Below, piece after piece: positions 18,054 through 27,424 of a stretch of 64,000 nt of DNA (its first letter is position 1; the number at the start of each line of letters is the position of its first letter). Under the pieces are notes generated by a model, which did no database searches, was not told the DNA's origin, and saw nothing but the letters and a program-made list of their open reading frames with translations. This DNA is from an uncultured Bacteroides sp. (lineage in GTDB: Bacteria > Bacteroidota > Bacteroidia > Bacteroidales > Bacteroidaceae), in the NCBI GenBank assembly GCA_944322345.1, contig CALUOO010000004.1, positions 124,001 to 188,000 of the forward strand, read 5' to 3'. Made by a program: the position numbers and the translations under genes.

Positions 18054-20813
18054 ATGAAATGCCTTTCAACCATTACTCTCATCACGCTGTGTACCCTTAG
18101 CCTGTTGTTATCGGCATGCCGCAACAAACCGGCACGCTATGTGATTGGTGTATCGCAGTGTAGCGACGACGAATGGCGTACCCAGATGAACAAGGAAATA
18201 CGCCGCGAAGCCCTTTTCTATCCCGGCGTGGAAATAGATATCCGTTCGGCCAACGACAACAACCGGCAGCAGATAGAAGACATCGAACATTTTATCGACC
18301 AGAAGGCCGATCTGATTGTCATTGCTCCCAACGAGGCGGACGCCATTACCCCTGTCATCGAAAAAGCCCATCAGAAAGGCATTCCTGTCATATTGGTAGA
18401 CAGGCGGATTGATTCCGACAACTATACTGCCTATATCGGTGCAGACAACTACGAGATGGGGCGGCAGATAGGCAGTTACATAGCCAATCGCCTGCAGGGG
18501 AAAGGAAACATCGTAGAACTGAGCGGACTCAGAGGCTCTACCCCGGCACGCGACCGTCATCGCGGGCTTATGGATGCCCTTGCCGATGTTCCTGACATAC
18601 ACATTGTGGCAACTGCCGATGCCGGATGGCTGTTTCAGTCTGCCCGGCAAGCTTTCGACTCTATCCTCGACGCCCATCCCCGCATCGATCTTGTCTTTGC
18701 CCACAACGACCGCATGGCTTCGGGGGCACACGAAGCTGCTGCCCGCAAGGGACGCGATGCAGAGATGCTGTTTGTCGGTGTGGATGCCTTGTCCGGAAAA
18801 GGACTGGGAGTGGAGCTGGTTGCCGACGGCACCCTCGACGCCACGTTTATTTATCCCACAGGAGGCGACCGCGTGATACAGGTGGCAATGGATATTCTCG
18901 AAGGGCGGAGCTATCCGCGCGAAACCCAGCTCTCTACTGCACTGGTCAACCGTCAGAATGCTCGCATCATGCAGATGCAGACCACTCACATCGGTACTCT
19001 CGACGAAAAGATTGAAAAACTCAACGGACAGCTCGACGCTTTCCTGATGAGATACTCCGCCCAGCGCATGTTCCTCTATGCCTGCATCGTGATTCTTGTG
19101 CTGGTGGGGGCATTGCTGGTGTTTGTAGTGCGTGCCTTCTGGACGAAAAACAGGCTCAATGCCGAGTTGTCGGAGCAGAAACAGCAGCTCGAACAGCAGC
19201 GCGACCAGCTCATCACCCTGTCGCGCCGGCTCGAGGATGCCACACATGCCAAACTGGCTTTTTTCACCAATGTGTCACACGACTTCCGCACACCGCTTAC
19301 CCTTATTGCCGATCCGGTGGACCAGCTCTGTCAGAGCCGCAATCTCAACGATCACGAGCGATTCCTGCTAAACATTGTCCATAAAAACGTGACCGTACTG
19401 CTGCGGCTTGTCAACCAGATACTCGATTTCCGTAAGTTCGAAAGCGGAAAGCTGCAGCTACGGCTTAGCAGTTTCGATCTCCGCACGTCGCTTATGGAAT
19501 GGACAGACGCCTTCCGTACGCTCTCTTTCCGCAAGCATATACATTTCCGTATCACCACCGACACCCATGCCGACTATACCGTCGTTGCCGATGCCGAGAA
19601 GCTGGAACGGATTGTCTACAACCTGCTTTCGAACGCATTCAAGTTTACTCCCGAAAACGGGAATATCAATGTCAGCCTGCAGCTGTCCGGCATGAACGGG
19701 ATACCCGCTTTCCGCCTTCAGGTGAGCGATACGGGAGTGGGAATGCCTGCCGAACACGTGCAGCACATCTTCGAAAGCTTTTATCAGATAGACATCCATC
19801 ATGCCGGATCGGGCATAGGACTGGCACTGGTGAAGGCATTTACTGAGATGCACCACGGAACCATACAGGTGGAGACTGCACAGGGGCAGGGCACCTGCTT
19901 CACCATCGAGATTCCTCTGCGGCAGGACGGAGCAGTGGAGACCGACACGGGACGTAGCGCCATGATTGCCAACCTGAAGGAGGGAGCCGTGCTGGCTGCC
20001 GATCAGGAGACACTGCAGACTGACGTGCAGGAGGTTTCGGCAGAAAATCAGGAGACGGTGCTTGTGATAGACGACAATCAGGACATACGCGACTACGTGC
20101 GCTCGGTGCTTTCGGGCCGGTACAACATTATCGAGGCTGCCAACGGACAGGAGGGGCTGCAACAGGCCATGAAGCATGTGCCCGACGCCATTATCTGCGA
20201 TGTCATGATGCCCGTGATGGACGGTATGGAATGTTGCCGGCGCCTGAAATCGGAGTTGCAGACTTCGCACATTCCCGTCATGATGCTTACTGCCTACGCT
20301 GCGGACGAACAGAAAATAAAGGGATACGAGTGTGGAGCCGACTCTTACATATCGAAGCCTTTCAGTGCACAGCTGCTTACGGCACGTCTGCGCAACCTGA
20401 TCGACAACCGCCGGCGCCTGCAGAGCTTCTTTGCCGACGGAAGCAATGCTCCTTTGACACAGAAAACTCCGGTGACCGATATCGACAAGGGATTTCTGGA
20501 AAAGCTCTACCGGCTTATCGACGAGCATCTTTCCGATCCCGATCTCAGTGTAGAAGAGCTGGGCGAACAGATCGGGCTAAGCCGTGTACAACTCTATCGG
20601 AAGACAAAAGCCATCTGCGGCTATGCTCCCAACGAACTGCTGCGTATTGCACGGCTCAAGCGTGCGGCTTCGCTGCTGGCATCTACCGAGAAAACCATTT
20701 CCGAAATCACTTACGAGGTAGGCTTTGGCTCTCCTTCTTATTTCACCAAGTGCTATAAAGAGTATTTTGGCGAGAGTCCTACCGAATTCCTGAAGCGGAA
20801 GAAACAAGTATAG
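18054..20813 (+). CDS. hybrid two-component sensor/regulator (HTCS) with sugar-binding sensor
   Basis: 919 residues from the ATG at 18054; an in-frame TTG at 18027 would spoil the signal sequence. Order: signal/lipobox-like LLSAC, periplasmic type-1 sugar-binding domain (about 27-320, ribose/fructose-binder style), one membrane helix near 340-360, HisKA with H409 (SHDFRTPL), HATPase with SDTGVGMP and GSGIGLALVKAF, receiver domain with D716 (CDVMMPVMDG), and an AraC-type DNA-binding domain at the end. Known Bacteroides HTCSs of this layout sense fructose directly and switch on the fructan locus. Its place after a GH32/fructokinase operon supports the same role here. Confidence 0.95.
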   Translation: MKCLSTITLITLCTLSLLLSACRNKPARYVIGVSQCSDDEWRTQMNKEIRREALFYPGVEIDIRSANDNNRQQIEDIEHFIDQKADLIVIAPNEADAITPVIEKAHQKGIPVILVDRRIDSDNYTAYIGADNYEMGRQIGSYIANRLQGKGNIVELSGLRGSTPARDRHRGLMDALADVPDIHIVATADAGWLFQSARQAFDSILDAHPRIDLVFAHNDRMASGAHEAAARKGRDAEMLFVGVDALSGKGLGVELVADGTLDATFIYPTGGDRVIQVAMDILEGRSYPRETQLSTALVNRQNARIMQMQTTHIGTLDEKIEKLNGQLDAFLMRYSAQRMFLYACIVILVLVGALLVFVVRAFWTKNRLNAELSEQKQQLEQQRDQLITLSRRLEDATHAKLAFFTNVSHDFRTPLTLIADPVDQLCQSRNLNDHERFLLNIVHKNVTVLLRLVNQILDFRKFESGKLQLRLSSFDLRTSLMEWTDAFRTLSFRKHIHFRITTDTHADYTVVADAEKLERIVYNLLSNAFKFTPENGNINVSLQLSGMNGIPAFRLQVSDTGVGMPAEHVQHIFESFYQIDIHHAGSGIGLALVKAFTEMHHGTIQVETAQGQGTCFTIEIPLRQDGAVETDTGRSAMIANLKEGAVLAADQETLQTDVQEVSAENQETVLVIDDNQDIRDYVRSVLSGRYNIIEAANGQEGLQQAMKHVPDAIICDVMMPVMDGMECCRRLKSELQTSHIPVMMLTAYAADEQKIKGYECGADSYISKPFSAQLLTARLRNLIDNRRRLQSFFADGSNAPLTQKTPVTDIDKGFLEKLYRLIDEHLSDPDLSVEELGEQIGLSRVQLYRKTKAICGYAPNELLRIARLKRAASLLASTEKTISEITYEVGFGSPSYFTKCYKEYFGESPTEFLKRKKQV

Positions 20814-20842
20814 GACGAATTAATAAAGATTTGGCTGATAGA

Positions 20843-20953
20843 CTATATCTTTTGTGCGATATAAAATCCGTAGCTATAATAGTCTTTGTATCTCTGATAG
20901 AATTCAACCTCTTTTTTGTCTGTCTTAACAATCCGGTGGGCAATATCAAATCC
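20843..20953 (-). pseudogene. C-terminal remnant of a class I methyltransferase
   Basis: The last 36 codons before the TAG read GFDIAHRIVKTDKKEVEFYQ then RYKDYYSYGFYIAQKI. This is the typical end of the small Bacteroidales SAM-dependent methyltransferases whose beginning is found, on the same strand, at 27598-27425. The middle of the gene is missing or decayed and about 6.5 kb of defence genes lie between the parts. A possible further relic, CWTDY, is seen in another frame near 21120. Confidence 0.6.
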
Positions 20954-21380
20954 AACCCTTTTACGAAGATTAACAACTCGGATAAAATTCGCTTGGCGCC
21001 GACCTCTATACCACTTTGAAACTTCTTTTTCCCCTTTTGTCGCTCGACTACTGTGCGTGTTGACGAAGAGACTTTGATGGCAATTCTGTGTCGAACCATA
21101 CCATCTTGTTTGCCACTTAATAATCAGTCCAGCATTGGACAACGAGACTGCCCCTGCTTGCAGATTGTGTGGTATCCCTCACGCCGCCGAACGACTGGCG
21201 GGGTATTATGCTCCCCAAAAAGAAATTTCGTGGCACACGGGCAAGCCAGGAATGGAAATAATTTTGGCAAATGTCCAATGCAAGGAACATCTCTAACCAC
21301 CGGAAGCTATCCAATAAAAATGTCACAAAAGGATGTCGCCATGAAGATGGAAAGTCCCCAAATGGAAGCTATTATCAAGA
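20954..21380. other. region without a recognisable intact gene
   Basis: 427 bases with only short open frames of unnatural composition on both strands. It probably contains decayed methyltransferase sequence near the HTCS side and the left edge of the defence island near the Fic side. No promoter or terminator is convincing. Confidence 0.5.
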
Positions 21381-22502
21381 CTATTGCATTTTCTTGATTT
21401 CGTTATATAAAGCTAACCCTTTTGCCGTAAGCAGATATTTTTGTTTCGGATGATTGGGCTTGTCGGGATATAACACCTTGAGAAAACCGGCTTCGGAAGC
21501 AGGGGTTATATAGTTCTCCAAAAATGTCGGACGATGTTTCAGACCGACTTTCTCCATCAATACTTTTAACGATAATTGTTCGTTTGACAAAGCTAACAAC
21601 AAAGCACGAACTTGTTCGGTTACTTGTACGGTAGGTTGTTCGGTACTTGTACGGTCGATTCGCTGTACTTGTTCTGCTCTCAGTTCTTCCGGGGGATTGA
21701 CTACCATATACCGATTCCGTAATTCATTGTTCTCGCCCAATAACAAATTACGAAAGAAGAGTTCCAGGTATTCAGAAGTGCGCATGATACCTTTTTGTAC
21801 GTTTTGGTAATTGGCACGTACTAGCGCATTACGGAAATACCACGAATGATTGGCGAACAGGTCATTTGCTACATCAAACCCCATAGAACGTAGATAGAGA
21901 ATCGTGAACACGGCAGTCGTCCGGGTATTTCCCTCTCCGAATGGATGAATTTGCCACAGTCCCGATACAAACTGGGCGATATGCCTTACAAGACCGTTTC
22001 TGTCCACTTTCGAATAGTCGAACTGGCGTTCCTGTTCCAAGTCGTATTCGATCGCTTTGCGGAGATCGGGAGCGGAAACATACAGCACCGTATCTCCGCG
22101 CAGTACCCATTCTTTTTTTGTAATGTTGTAATCGCGGATTTGACCGGCAAATTTGAAGATGCCGTCGAAAATCCGACGATGAATCGATGTCAGTCCGACA
22201 AGTGTAAAAGCAAAGGTTTTCTCGGTAAGAAGTCGACGGATGTTGGTCGATGCCATATCCGCTTCGTGGATTTCTGCATCTTCGGGTGTATGTGCTATTT
22301 TCGATTGATAATAGCTACGAATAAGCTGTTCGGCTTCGTCGATTGTAATCTCGCCTTCAATATCTTTACGTGCGGTCTCAATTAAGTAGTCGGAAGGCTT
22401 CAAGCCATCGACAGCCTGCAATCCTATTGCGGTTCGCCATGCGTAACCCTTCTCCCGCTTCTGAGGCTCGCCTTGGCGTATGTATTCTTCGAAATCCATC
22501 AT
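21381..22502 (-). CDS. Fic family protein (probable AMP-transferase)
   Basis: 373 residues from the MMDFEEYIRQG start, which lies 10 bases after the preceding gene's stop; a longer frame to 22544 would overlap that gene. Contains the Fic core with HPFGEGNTR, a variant of HPFxxGNGRxxR that lacks the second arginine, plus an N-terminal helix region with DIEGEITIDEAEQL that resembles the inhibitory-helix module in place and sequence. A winged-helix-like C-terminus (TVQVTEQVRALLLALSNEQ onward) suggests DNA binding or dimerisation. Fic enzymes transfer AMP to target proteins. Part of the defence island; last gene of the minus-strand run. Confidence 0.9.
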   Translation of the reverse strand: MMDFEEYIRQGEPQKREKGYAWRTAIGLQAVDGLKPSDYLIETARKDIEGEITIDEAEQLIRSYYQSKIAHTPEDAEIHEADMASTNIRRLLTEKTFAFTLVGLTSIHRRIFDGIFKFAGQIRDYNITKKEWVLRGDTVLYVSAPDLRKAIEYDLEQERQFDYSKVDRNGLVRHIAQFVSGLWQIHPFGEGNTRTTAVFTILYLRSMGFDVANDLFANHSWYFRNALVRANYQNVQKGIMRTSEYLELFFRNLLLGENNELRNRYMVVNPPEELRAEQVQRIDRTSTEQPTVQVTEQVRALLLALSNEQLSLKVLMEKVGLKHRPTFLENYITPASEAGFLKVLYPDKPNHPKQKYLLTAKGLALYNEIKKMQ

Positions 22503-22512
22503 ATTTAGTATA

Positions 22513-23679
22513 TTATTGCTTATCTGTCTCAAACATTTTTGCAAGTGAATGATATTCTGCCTTTTCGAATAGATTTATTTCGCCATTTGTCCCCATTCGA
22601 ATAACATCATTGCAAGTTTTTAATCGTGCTAACATTGGCATGATGATACTTTTGCCATGATTGACAAAGTCATACAACTCTTTTTCTGTCGATGGTATTT
22701 TATATCCACCAGAACTACTTGATATTATTACTTCATTATCTCGAAGTCTTGCTATAATTTTATTCCGAAATGTCTGAAGTGATAATTTATCATATCCTAA
22801 ATATACCAATTGGTTAATAAGTTCTTGTGTGGGTATATATTTCCTTGGCGATTTGTTCATGAATCTAAACAAGAGATAATTCAACACTGCAATTTGCTGT
22901 TTGACTTCGTCATCATCTGTGTTATTGTGCGTTTCTATAAAATATTTAGCTTTTCTATAACAGATATCAGCAATTTGTGGATTATACTCAGGATTCAAAT
23001 CATTCTGAGAAACATTGAATGTATCAAAAGTCTCAGGAAATTCTTTTATTCTTAATATCTTATCTCCTAATACTGATTTGTAATTATAGCCGTCAGATTC
23101 CGATATTTTCCTTATATCGTAATTATATGCGAGGGAACCACATACAATATCAGCAACTTGTATAATAATGCTATGTTTACTATTCTCGAACCTAAACAAG
23201 CTATTGTCGAATAGATCAAGAGGAATCTCCTTCGACCTAACATACGCTGCAAAAGATTGAAGGTAATCATTACCTCCAACTTCATCTGCAGTAATTGTTA
23301 AGTTATTATACGAAATCCTTAATTCTTGATGTACGATGTTGTTCAAGAATTTGTAAAACGGCGTTTTATACCTGAGTCCGGAATTTTCATATATCTTTCG
23401 TTTGTCACATACAAATGCGAATACATGAAACGGGAGTTGTTTTAGTTCATTCAGTATAGAAATACGCCTTTTGTGATTCCTTCCAATTTTACTGGATTTT
23501 ATTTCTCCTTGTTGGAAATATTTTTTTCGGATATTCTCAACACGTTCTGATACAAACGCAAGATCACTTTCGTCTACGATAACTGCACCAATCAAGAAAT
23601 GGGTAGTACATCCTGGATTGTCGAAATCATATCCGAAAGCTCCGAATTCGTCAATAAAAGCATATTTCTTATTACTCAT
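22513..23679 (-). CDS. DUF3800 domain protein
   Basis: 388 residues. The start YAFIDEFGAFGYD and later acidic residues (TADEVGGNDYL, QVADIVCGSLAY) match DUF3800, a predicted RNase-H-like fold with an acidic metal site. Such proteins are often met beside restriction-modification and other phage-defence genes, but their biochemical role is unsettled. The C-terminal 130 residues look like a helix-turn-helix region. The gene is AT-rich compared with mutS, in line with horizontal origin. It lies 7 bases after the specificity subunit and 10 before the Fic gene, so the four genes probably form one operon. Confidence 0.8.
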   Translation of the reverse strand: MSNKKYAFIDEFGAFGYDFDNPGCTTHFLIGAVIVDESDLAFVSERVENIRKKYFQQGEIKSSKIGRNHKRRISILNELKQLPFHVFAFVCDKRKIYENSGLRYKTPFYKFLNNIVHQELRISYNNLTITADEVGGNDYLQSFAAYVRSKEIPLDLFDNSLFRFENSKHSIIIQVADIVCGSLAYNYDIRKISESDGYNYKSVLGDKILRIKEFPETFDTFNVSQNDLNPEYNPQIADICYRKAKYFIETHNNTDDDEVKQQIAVLNYLLFRFMNKSPRKYIPTQELINQLVYLGYDKLSLQTFRNKIIARLRDNEVIISSSSGGYKIPSTEKELYDFVNHGKSIIMPMLARLKTCNDVIRMGTNGEINLFEKAEYHSLAKMFETDKQ

Positions 23680-23686
23680 ACTCTAA

Positions 23687-24865
23687 TTATTTATTCACAA
23701 TCTCTTTAACTGCTTCAATTTTCTGATTGGCAAAGAGAACCACATCTCTTATAATCAACTTTTTGATGGCAGAAATTAAAATTGGCATTGAATCATAATC
23801 AATGAATTCTCCTAAAGACGGCAATGAAATAACATCATTTTTAATTTTTTTGTTACTTATACTATCTCCCCAAGAATATCTATGACCTAAACTCTTGTTT
23901 ATGCAGGTTGCCATATATAGTTGAATATCTTTACATCTTTTTAATTCATCTTTTAATCTCAAAGTCAAATTATGGCTATCGTTAGAGAAGAAATCTTTTT
24001 CCTGATAAGTTACAACAAATGTTTTCCCCCCAATAAAAATACAGTTGCCTTTATCCATATATTTCTTGTCGTAAGAAATGTAAGTACTTACAGCATTATT
24101 ATCTGCACTTGCGCACAAATATGGATATTCTCCACTATTTTTTACAATGTCTTTTGAAAGGATATTTCCTGTATTTTTTATTTCAAACAATTTTGGAACA
24201 GAATAATTTTTGAATGATAAACTATTATAATCTTCCAATGCTTTATGTTCTTCATCGGTAAGTTCATAGTTTTTCAATCCTGCTACTGTTAAGTAGGCTT
24301 CCAGCTCCTTTATACGCTCCGCTTCTAGCTCCGCTATAAAGGAGCTGATGAAATCAAAATCGATTTTGCCGTTTTCCAAAACGGGAATACGAATAACAAT
24401 ATTCAGAAACGTTTTATCAACATCTCTGACTAAAACAGATAATAGTTTAGGTTTTTGCTTATTTAGGAGAGTAGTGAAAAATAAAACTGAACTTTCAGTA
24501 ACCTCGAATTTGGGAATTATTTTTCTAATGAACTGTCCTGCATACCAAGGCTTACGCCGATAGAAAAAATCCATCTGCAATAAACCTAAACTCCAAGTCC
24601 CCGCTTCGTTAATATTCTCCTTATTTACAAATCCAGTCTCTTGTAAAATGCCCTGATTCAACGAAGTCCGTGTAATGTAATCATAATCCGAACCAAATGT
24701 TAATCGATCTGCATTGAAACTCAATGTATTCTGGATTTCAAACAAATCCCCAAGTCGATATTCGCCCCACTTAACCTCGGACAGTTTTTTGTTAAGTGGG
24801 GTATCTATTTTCCCAGGCCATCCTCTCCAACTTTTTGGCGTTTCAAAAGATTGGACACTTCCCAT
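23687..24865 (-). CDS. restriction-modification specificity subunit (BcgI B / HsdS-like)
   Basis: 392 residues with two target-recognition domains, about 25-185 and 215-370, each ended by a helical segment (ISSFIAELEAERIKELEAY between the two). The first half begins VKWGEYRLGDLFEIQNTLSF and the second FKNYSVPKLFEIKNTGNILS, the repeated 'lgdlFeI' opening typical of S subunits of the BcgI type. It gives sequence specificity to the nuclease-methylase encoded just before it, with which it overlaps by 61 bases, suggesting coupled translation. The coding sequence is strongly AT-rich. Confidence 0.9.
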   Translation of the reverse strand: MGSVQSFETPKSWRGWPGKIDTPLNKKLSEVKWGEYRLGDLFEIQNTLSFNADRLTFGSDYDYITRTSLNQGILQETGFVNKENINEAGTWSLGLLQMDFFYRRKPWYAGQFIRKIIPKFEVTESSVLFFTTLLNKQKPKLLSVLVRDVDKTFLNIVIRIPVLENGKIDFDFISSFIAELEAERIKELEAYLTVAGLKNYELTDEEHKALEDYNSLSFKNYSVPKLFEIKNTGNILSKDIVKNSGEYPYLCASADNNAVSTYISYDKKYMDKGNCIFIGGKTFVVTYQEKDFFSNDSHNLTLRLKDELKRCKDIQLYMATCINKSLGHRYSWGDSISNKKIKNDVISLPSLGEFIDYDSMPILISAIKKLIIRDVVLFANQKIEAVKEIVNK

Positions 24866-26853
24866 GCAAGATAATCTGCAACCGTTTTTTTGAAATCCTG
24901 CAAGGTGGGTTTGGTATCGATAGGAGTGGATTGATTCCAGTCTGCTCCATTGTTGGGGTCAATAGTGCCTTCGTAATAATCTGTTTCTGTGAGATATTTT
25001 AACTTCTTTTTACCGAAACGCACCAAGTTCACAACCTCCTCGTAACGTTCTTTGGCATGGTCGGTATCCCGCAGATTGCAACTGGCTTTTTTGCGATTGG
25101 TACGGGTATATCCATCGTTCGAAAAGTCAATAAACTTTACGATATCATCTTTCGTATGTGCTTCTCCAACCCGAAACACATAGATGTTTGTCTGTACGCT
25201 TGATTTGCCGATAAACAAATCAATGGGCATCTTGATACTTGCCAAAAGCGTATTTTTCTTTAATATTCTTTTGTTGTATTCTTTGGCTTTTCCCGAACCG
25301 GCAGAATTTTGAATAATGATAGCTGCATAGCCTTTACTCATCATTCCAAGTGCCTTTTCGACAAAATTCATTCCGTTACCATTGGCGGAATACGGGGGGT
25401 TCAGGACAAAAGCATCGGCGGGGAATTTTACATTGGTCTCACCAAAACCATAATGGCCATCGAAGTCTTTTAACGAGTCCTTGTTTAGAATATTCGAACT
25501 ACCGTCTCCCATCAGAATCATATTGAGAACGGCCAACATATAGATACTTGGGAGCAATTCTAATCCAAGTAACTGATTGGCCTTGATCTCTGCTTCTTTC
25601 CTTATAAGTTTTTCCGGAGAATGTATGCTGTTTTTTGCGTCGACTAACATTTCGTTCATCGCCGCGACCAACAATCCCGCAGAACCTGTGGCAAAATCCC
25701 ATACATAGGAATCTTTGGTAACCCGAGCCAATTTTACCAACAGTGTTGCGACATAAGATGGAGTCAAAACGACATCGTTCAATTTATCCTGTGTAAAGCC
25801 GAGCCAACTGTACATTTCATTGAAGAGTTTTCCTGTAAAATCGGTAGTTAATCCGATTTTATAGTAAATCCCCAAGGTGTCTACAATTTTGACAAATACC
25901 CTTTTAAGCTGGCTTTCCCCTTTCTCCGGTTGGTTGATATTATCCGTTGTCAAGGTGTTCTCCAGGGTTCGAATGATAAGTTGCTTTTTCTCGTCAGGTA
26001 AGTGTTTCTCATTCAAAAATGCACGAATCTTTCTCACTATTATATCGCCATCCGTGTTACCTTGCTCTGTCGAGGATTTCAAATCCGACTTTTCAAGTGG
26101 AGAGACTTTGTTTGGGATACCGAGTGTTGCGATAATCGATGCCGCAACCAGATATACTCTGTCATTCTCGCCAAGTCCTTTCTCGTGTTGGTAAATCTCA
26201 TTATTGAGCTTGGTTAAACTTATAGTAATTTCTTTCTCTCGTTGCTCTTTAATCCTGTCTATTTCCTCTTGGGTCAGGCTAAGAGCGTTGACTTTTTCAA
26301 TGAATTTATCAAAATTAGCGGGTGCTAAAAATGAGAAATCCGAATATTCCCCAACCTTTTGGCCGATACCAAAATTGCTTTTGGAAACATAATATACACC
26401 TATTTGATGTTGCAACACTCCGAATTCATCTTTATATCCCGTCATACCGATAGCGATAATATCGGTATAGCTAGTATGATGAAGTATGGCATTCGCATAG
26501 TGAACCGCACCATTTACAGCATATGAGTTGATATGTTTGAAATTCGGTTCGTTCTTAGCTGTTTTGTTTTCCACTTGACCTTGGGCATCAAGTTTTTCTA
26601 ATTTATCTTTATATCCTTTGTATTCAATAAGTATCGGATACCAGTTCAACCGCTTATCCTGTAAAAGCAATTTGGCATCGGGGCGGTTGCCTCCTATACC
26701 ACCATTTTTAGAGAAATAATCTTCAAGAGCTTTGTCGATCTCCTTATTCAAAGGTTCTTGCTCAAGCTTATAGTCCAATTTATAGGATTTAAGCCAGTTA
26801 TTAGCCAAATCGGCAATATTGGGCTCAACAGATTGTATGTTCTTTTTTGCCAT
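24805..26853 (-). CDS. BcgI-like fused endonuclease / N6-adenine methyltransferase
   Basis: 682 residues. An N-terminal PD-(D/E)xK nuclease is visible as PD59...E77-Y-K79 (ILIEYKG), followed by a long helical linker and an HsdM-like methylase domain: AdoMet motif DFATGSAGLL (D386) and catalytic NPPY at 485-488. The fusion of nuclease and methylase with a separate S subunit and no HsdR matches type IIB systems such as BcgI, which cut on both sides of a bipartite site. A type I HsdM alone would lack the N-terminal nuclease. First large gene of the operon, 14 bases after the controller-like gene. Confidence 0.9.
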   Translation of the reverse strand: MAKKNIQSVEPNIADLANNWLKSYKLDYKLEQEPLNKEIDKALEDYFSKNGGIGGNRPDAKLLLQDKRLNWYPILIEYKGYKDKLEKLDAQGQVENKTAKNEPNFKHINSYAVNGAVHYANAILHHTSYTDIIAIGMTGYKDEFGVLQHQIGVYYVSKSNFGIGQKVGEYSDFSFLAPANFDKFIEKVNALSLTQEEIDRIKEQREKEITISLTKLNNEIYQHEKGLGENDRVYLVAASIIATLGIPNKVSPLEKSDLKSSTEQGNTDGDIIVRKIRAFLNEKHLPDEKKQLIIRTLENTLTTDNINQPEKGESQLKRVFVKIVDTLGIYYKIGLTTDFTGKLFNEMYSWLGFTQDKLNDVVLTPSYVATLLVKLARVTKDSYVWDFATGSAGLLVAAMNEMLVDAKNSIHSPEKLIRKEAEIKANQLLGLELLPSIYMLAVLNMILMGDGSSNILNKDSLKDFDGHYGFGETNVKFPADAFVLNPPYSANGNGMNFVEKALGMMSKGYAAIIIQNSAGSGKAKEYNKRILKKNTLLASIKMPIDLFIGKSSVQTNIYVFRVGEAHTKDDIVKFIDFSNDGYTRTNRKKASCNLRDTDHAKERYEEVVNLVRFGKKKLKYLTETDYYEGTIDPNNGADWNQSTPIDTKPTLQDFKKTVADYLAWEVSNLLKRQKVGEDGLGK

Positions 26854-26867
26854 ATCTTATTTTATCT

Positions 26868-27062
26868 TTATTCAATTAAATCCTTCGGGTTTACTTGGAG
26901 AATAATTGCTATTTCGAATAATACATCCAAACTCGGTTGTCGCCTGTTGCATACATAAGAATTGACAATGCAGAAACTCTTTCCGAGTTTTTCGGCTAAC
27001 CATGTTTGCTTGATGCCTTTTTCTTCGAGCACCTCTTTTATGCGATTCCTTGGCTTGTCCAT
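26868..27062 (-). CDS. Cro/C1-type transcriptional regulator, R-M controller
   Basis: 64 residues from MDKPRNRIKEVLEEKG. A single XRE helix-turn-helix: KQTWLAEKLGKSFCIVNSYV is the HTH, followed by NRRQPSLDVLFEIAIIL and the common ending VNPKDLIE. Small proteins of this kind act as C-proteins that delay nuclease expression until the DNA is methylated. An upstream extension of the frame to 27143 has an unlikely sequence and lies over the promoter, so the shorter start is chosen. It precedes the nuclease-methylase gene by 14 bases. Confidence 0.88.
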   Translation of the reverse strand: MDKPRNRIKEVLEEKGIKQTWLAEKLGKSFCIVNSYVCNRRQPSLDVLFEIAIILQVNPKDLIE

Positions 27063-27084
27063 GTTAAGCCGTTTATATTTGCTA

Positions 27085-27092
27085 CAAAGATA
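27085..27092 (-). promoter_or_regulatory. -7 box of the restriction-modification operon
   Basis: On the minus strand this reads TATCTTTG, an exact TAnnTTTG box, 22 bases before the controller ATG. A T-rich stretch (CTTTTTATC) lies upstream at about the -33 position. Confidence 0.65.
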
Positions 27093-27424
27093 TAAAATAC
27101 AATGTGATAAAAAGATAAAAACAACAAGATTCTGAAAGTGCAATTATCTGTCTGTACCAAACTTTACTATCCTAAGAGTTTCAGTCGTTCGTGTATGGTT
27201 TAGATGTGTTAATTATGTTAGAACCATGATTGCAGCGAAAAGAAAAAATACGAGCTTTACTTTATTCCCGTCTTATATATTAGTTCATTAAAGTAAAGTC
27301 AAACAAAGGGAAGAAAGGAGATAGCCGCGTCAAGTGACTTATTGGCTCCAGCCATTTTTCTTTTGGCTGCAACTCTGTTGAACAGGTAGAGGCTACGAAA
27401 ATTCAGTTTAGCTCTATATATAAG
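27093..27424. other. right edge of the defence island
   Basis: About 330 bases with no gene seen. It carries the upstream part of the island promoter. At 27406-27430 there is an 8-bp perfect inverted repeat, GTTTAGCT / AGCTAAAC, around CTATATATA, lying exactly where methyltransferase homology stops. Confidence 0.5.

Noticed and set aside
20954-21380. Short open frames on both strands as genes
   Set aside because: They overlap each other, lack family features, and the region is better explained as decayed sequence at the edge of the island.
24805-26853. Ordinary type I HsdM methylase
   Set aside because: An N-terminal PD-(D/E)xK nuclease motif and the absence of hsdR fit a BcgI-like fused enzyme better.
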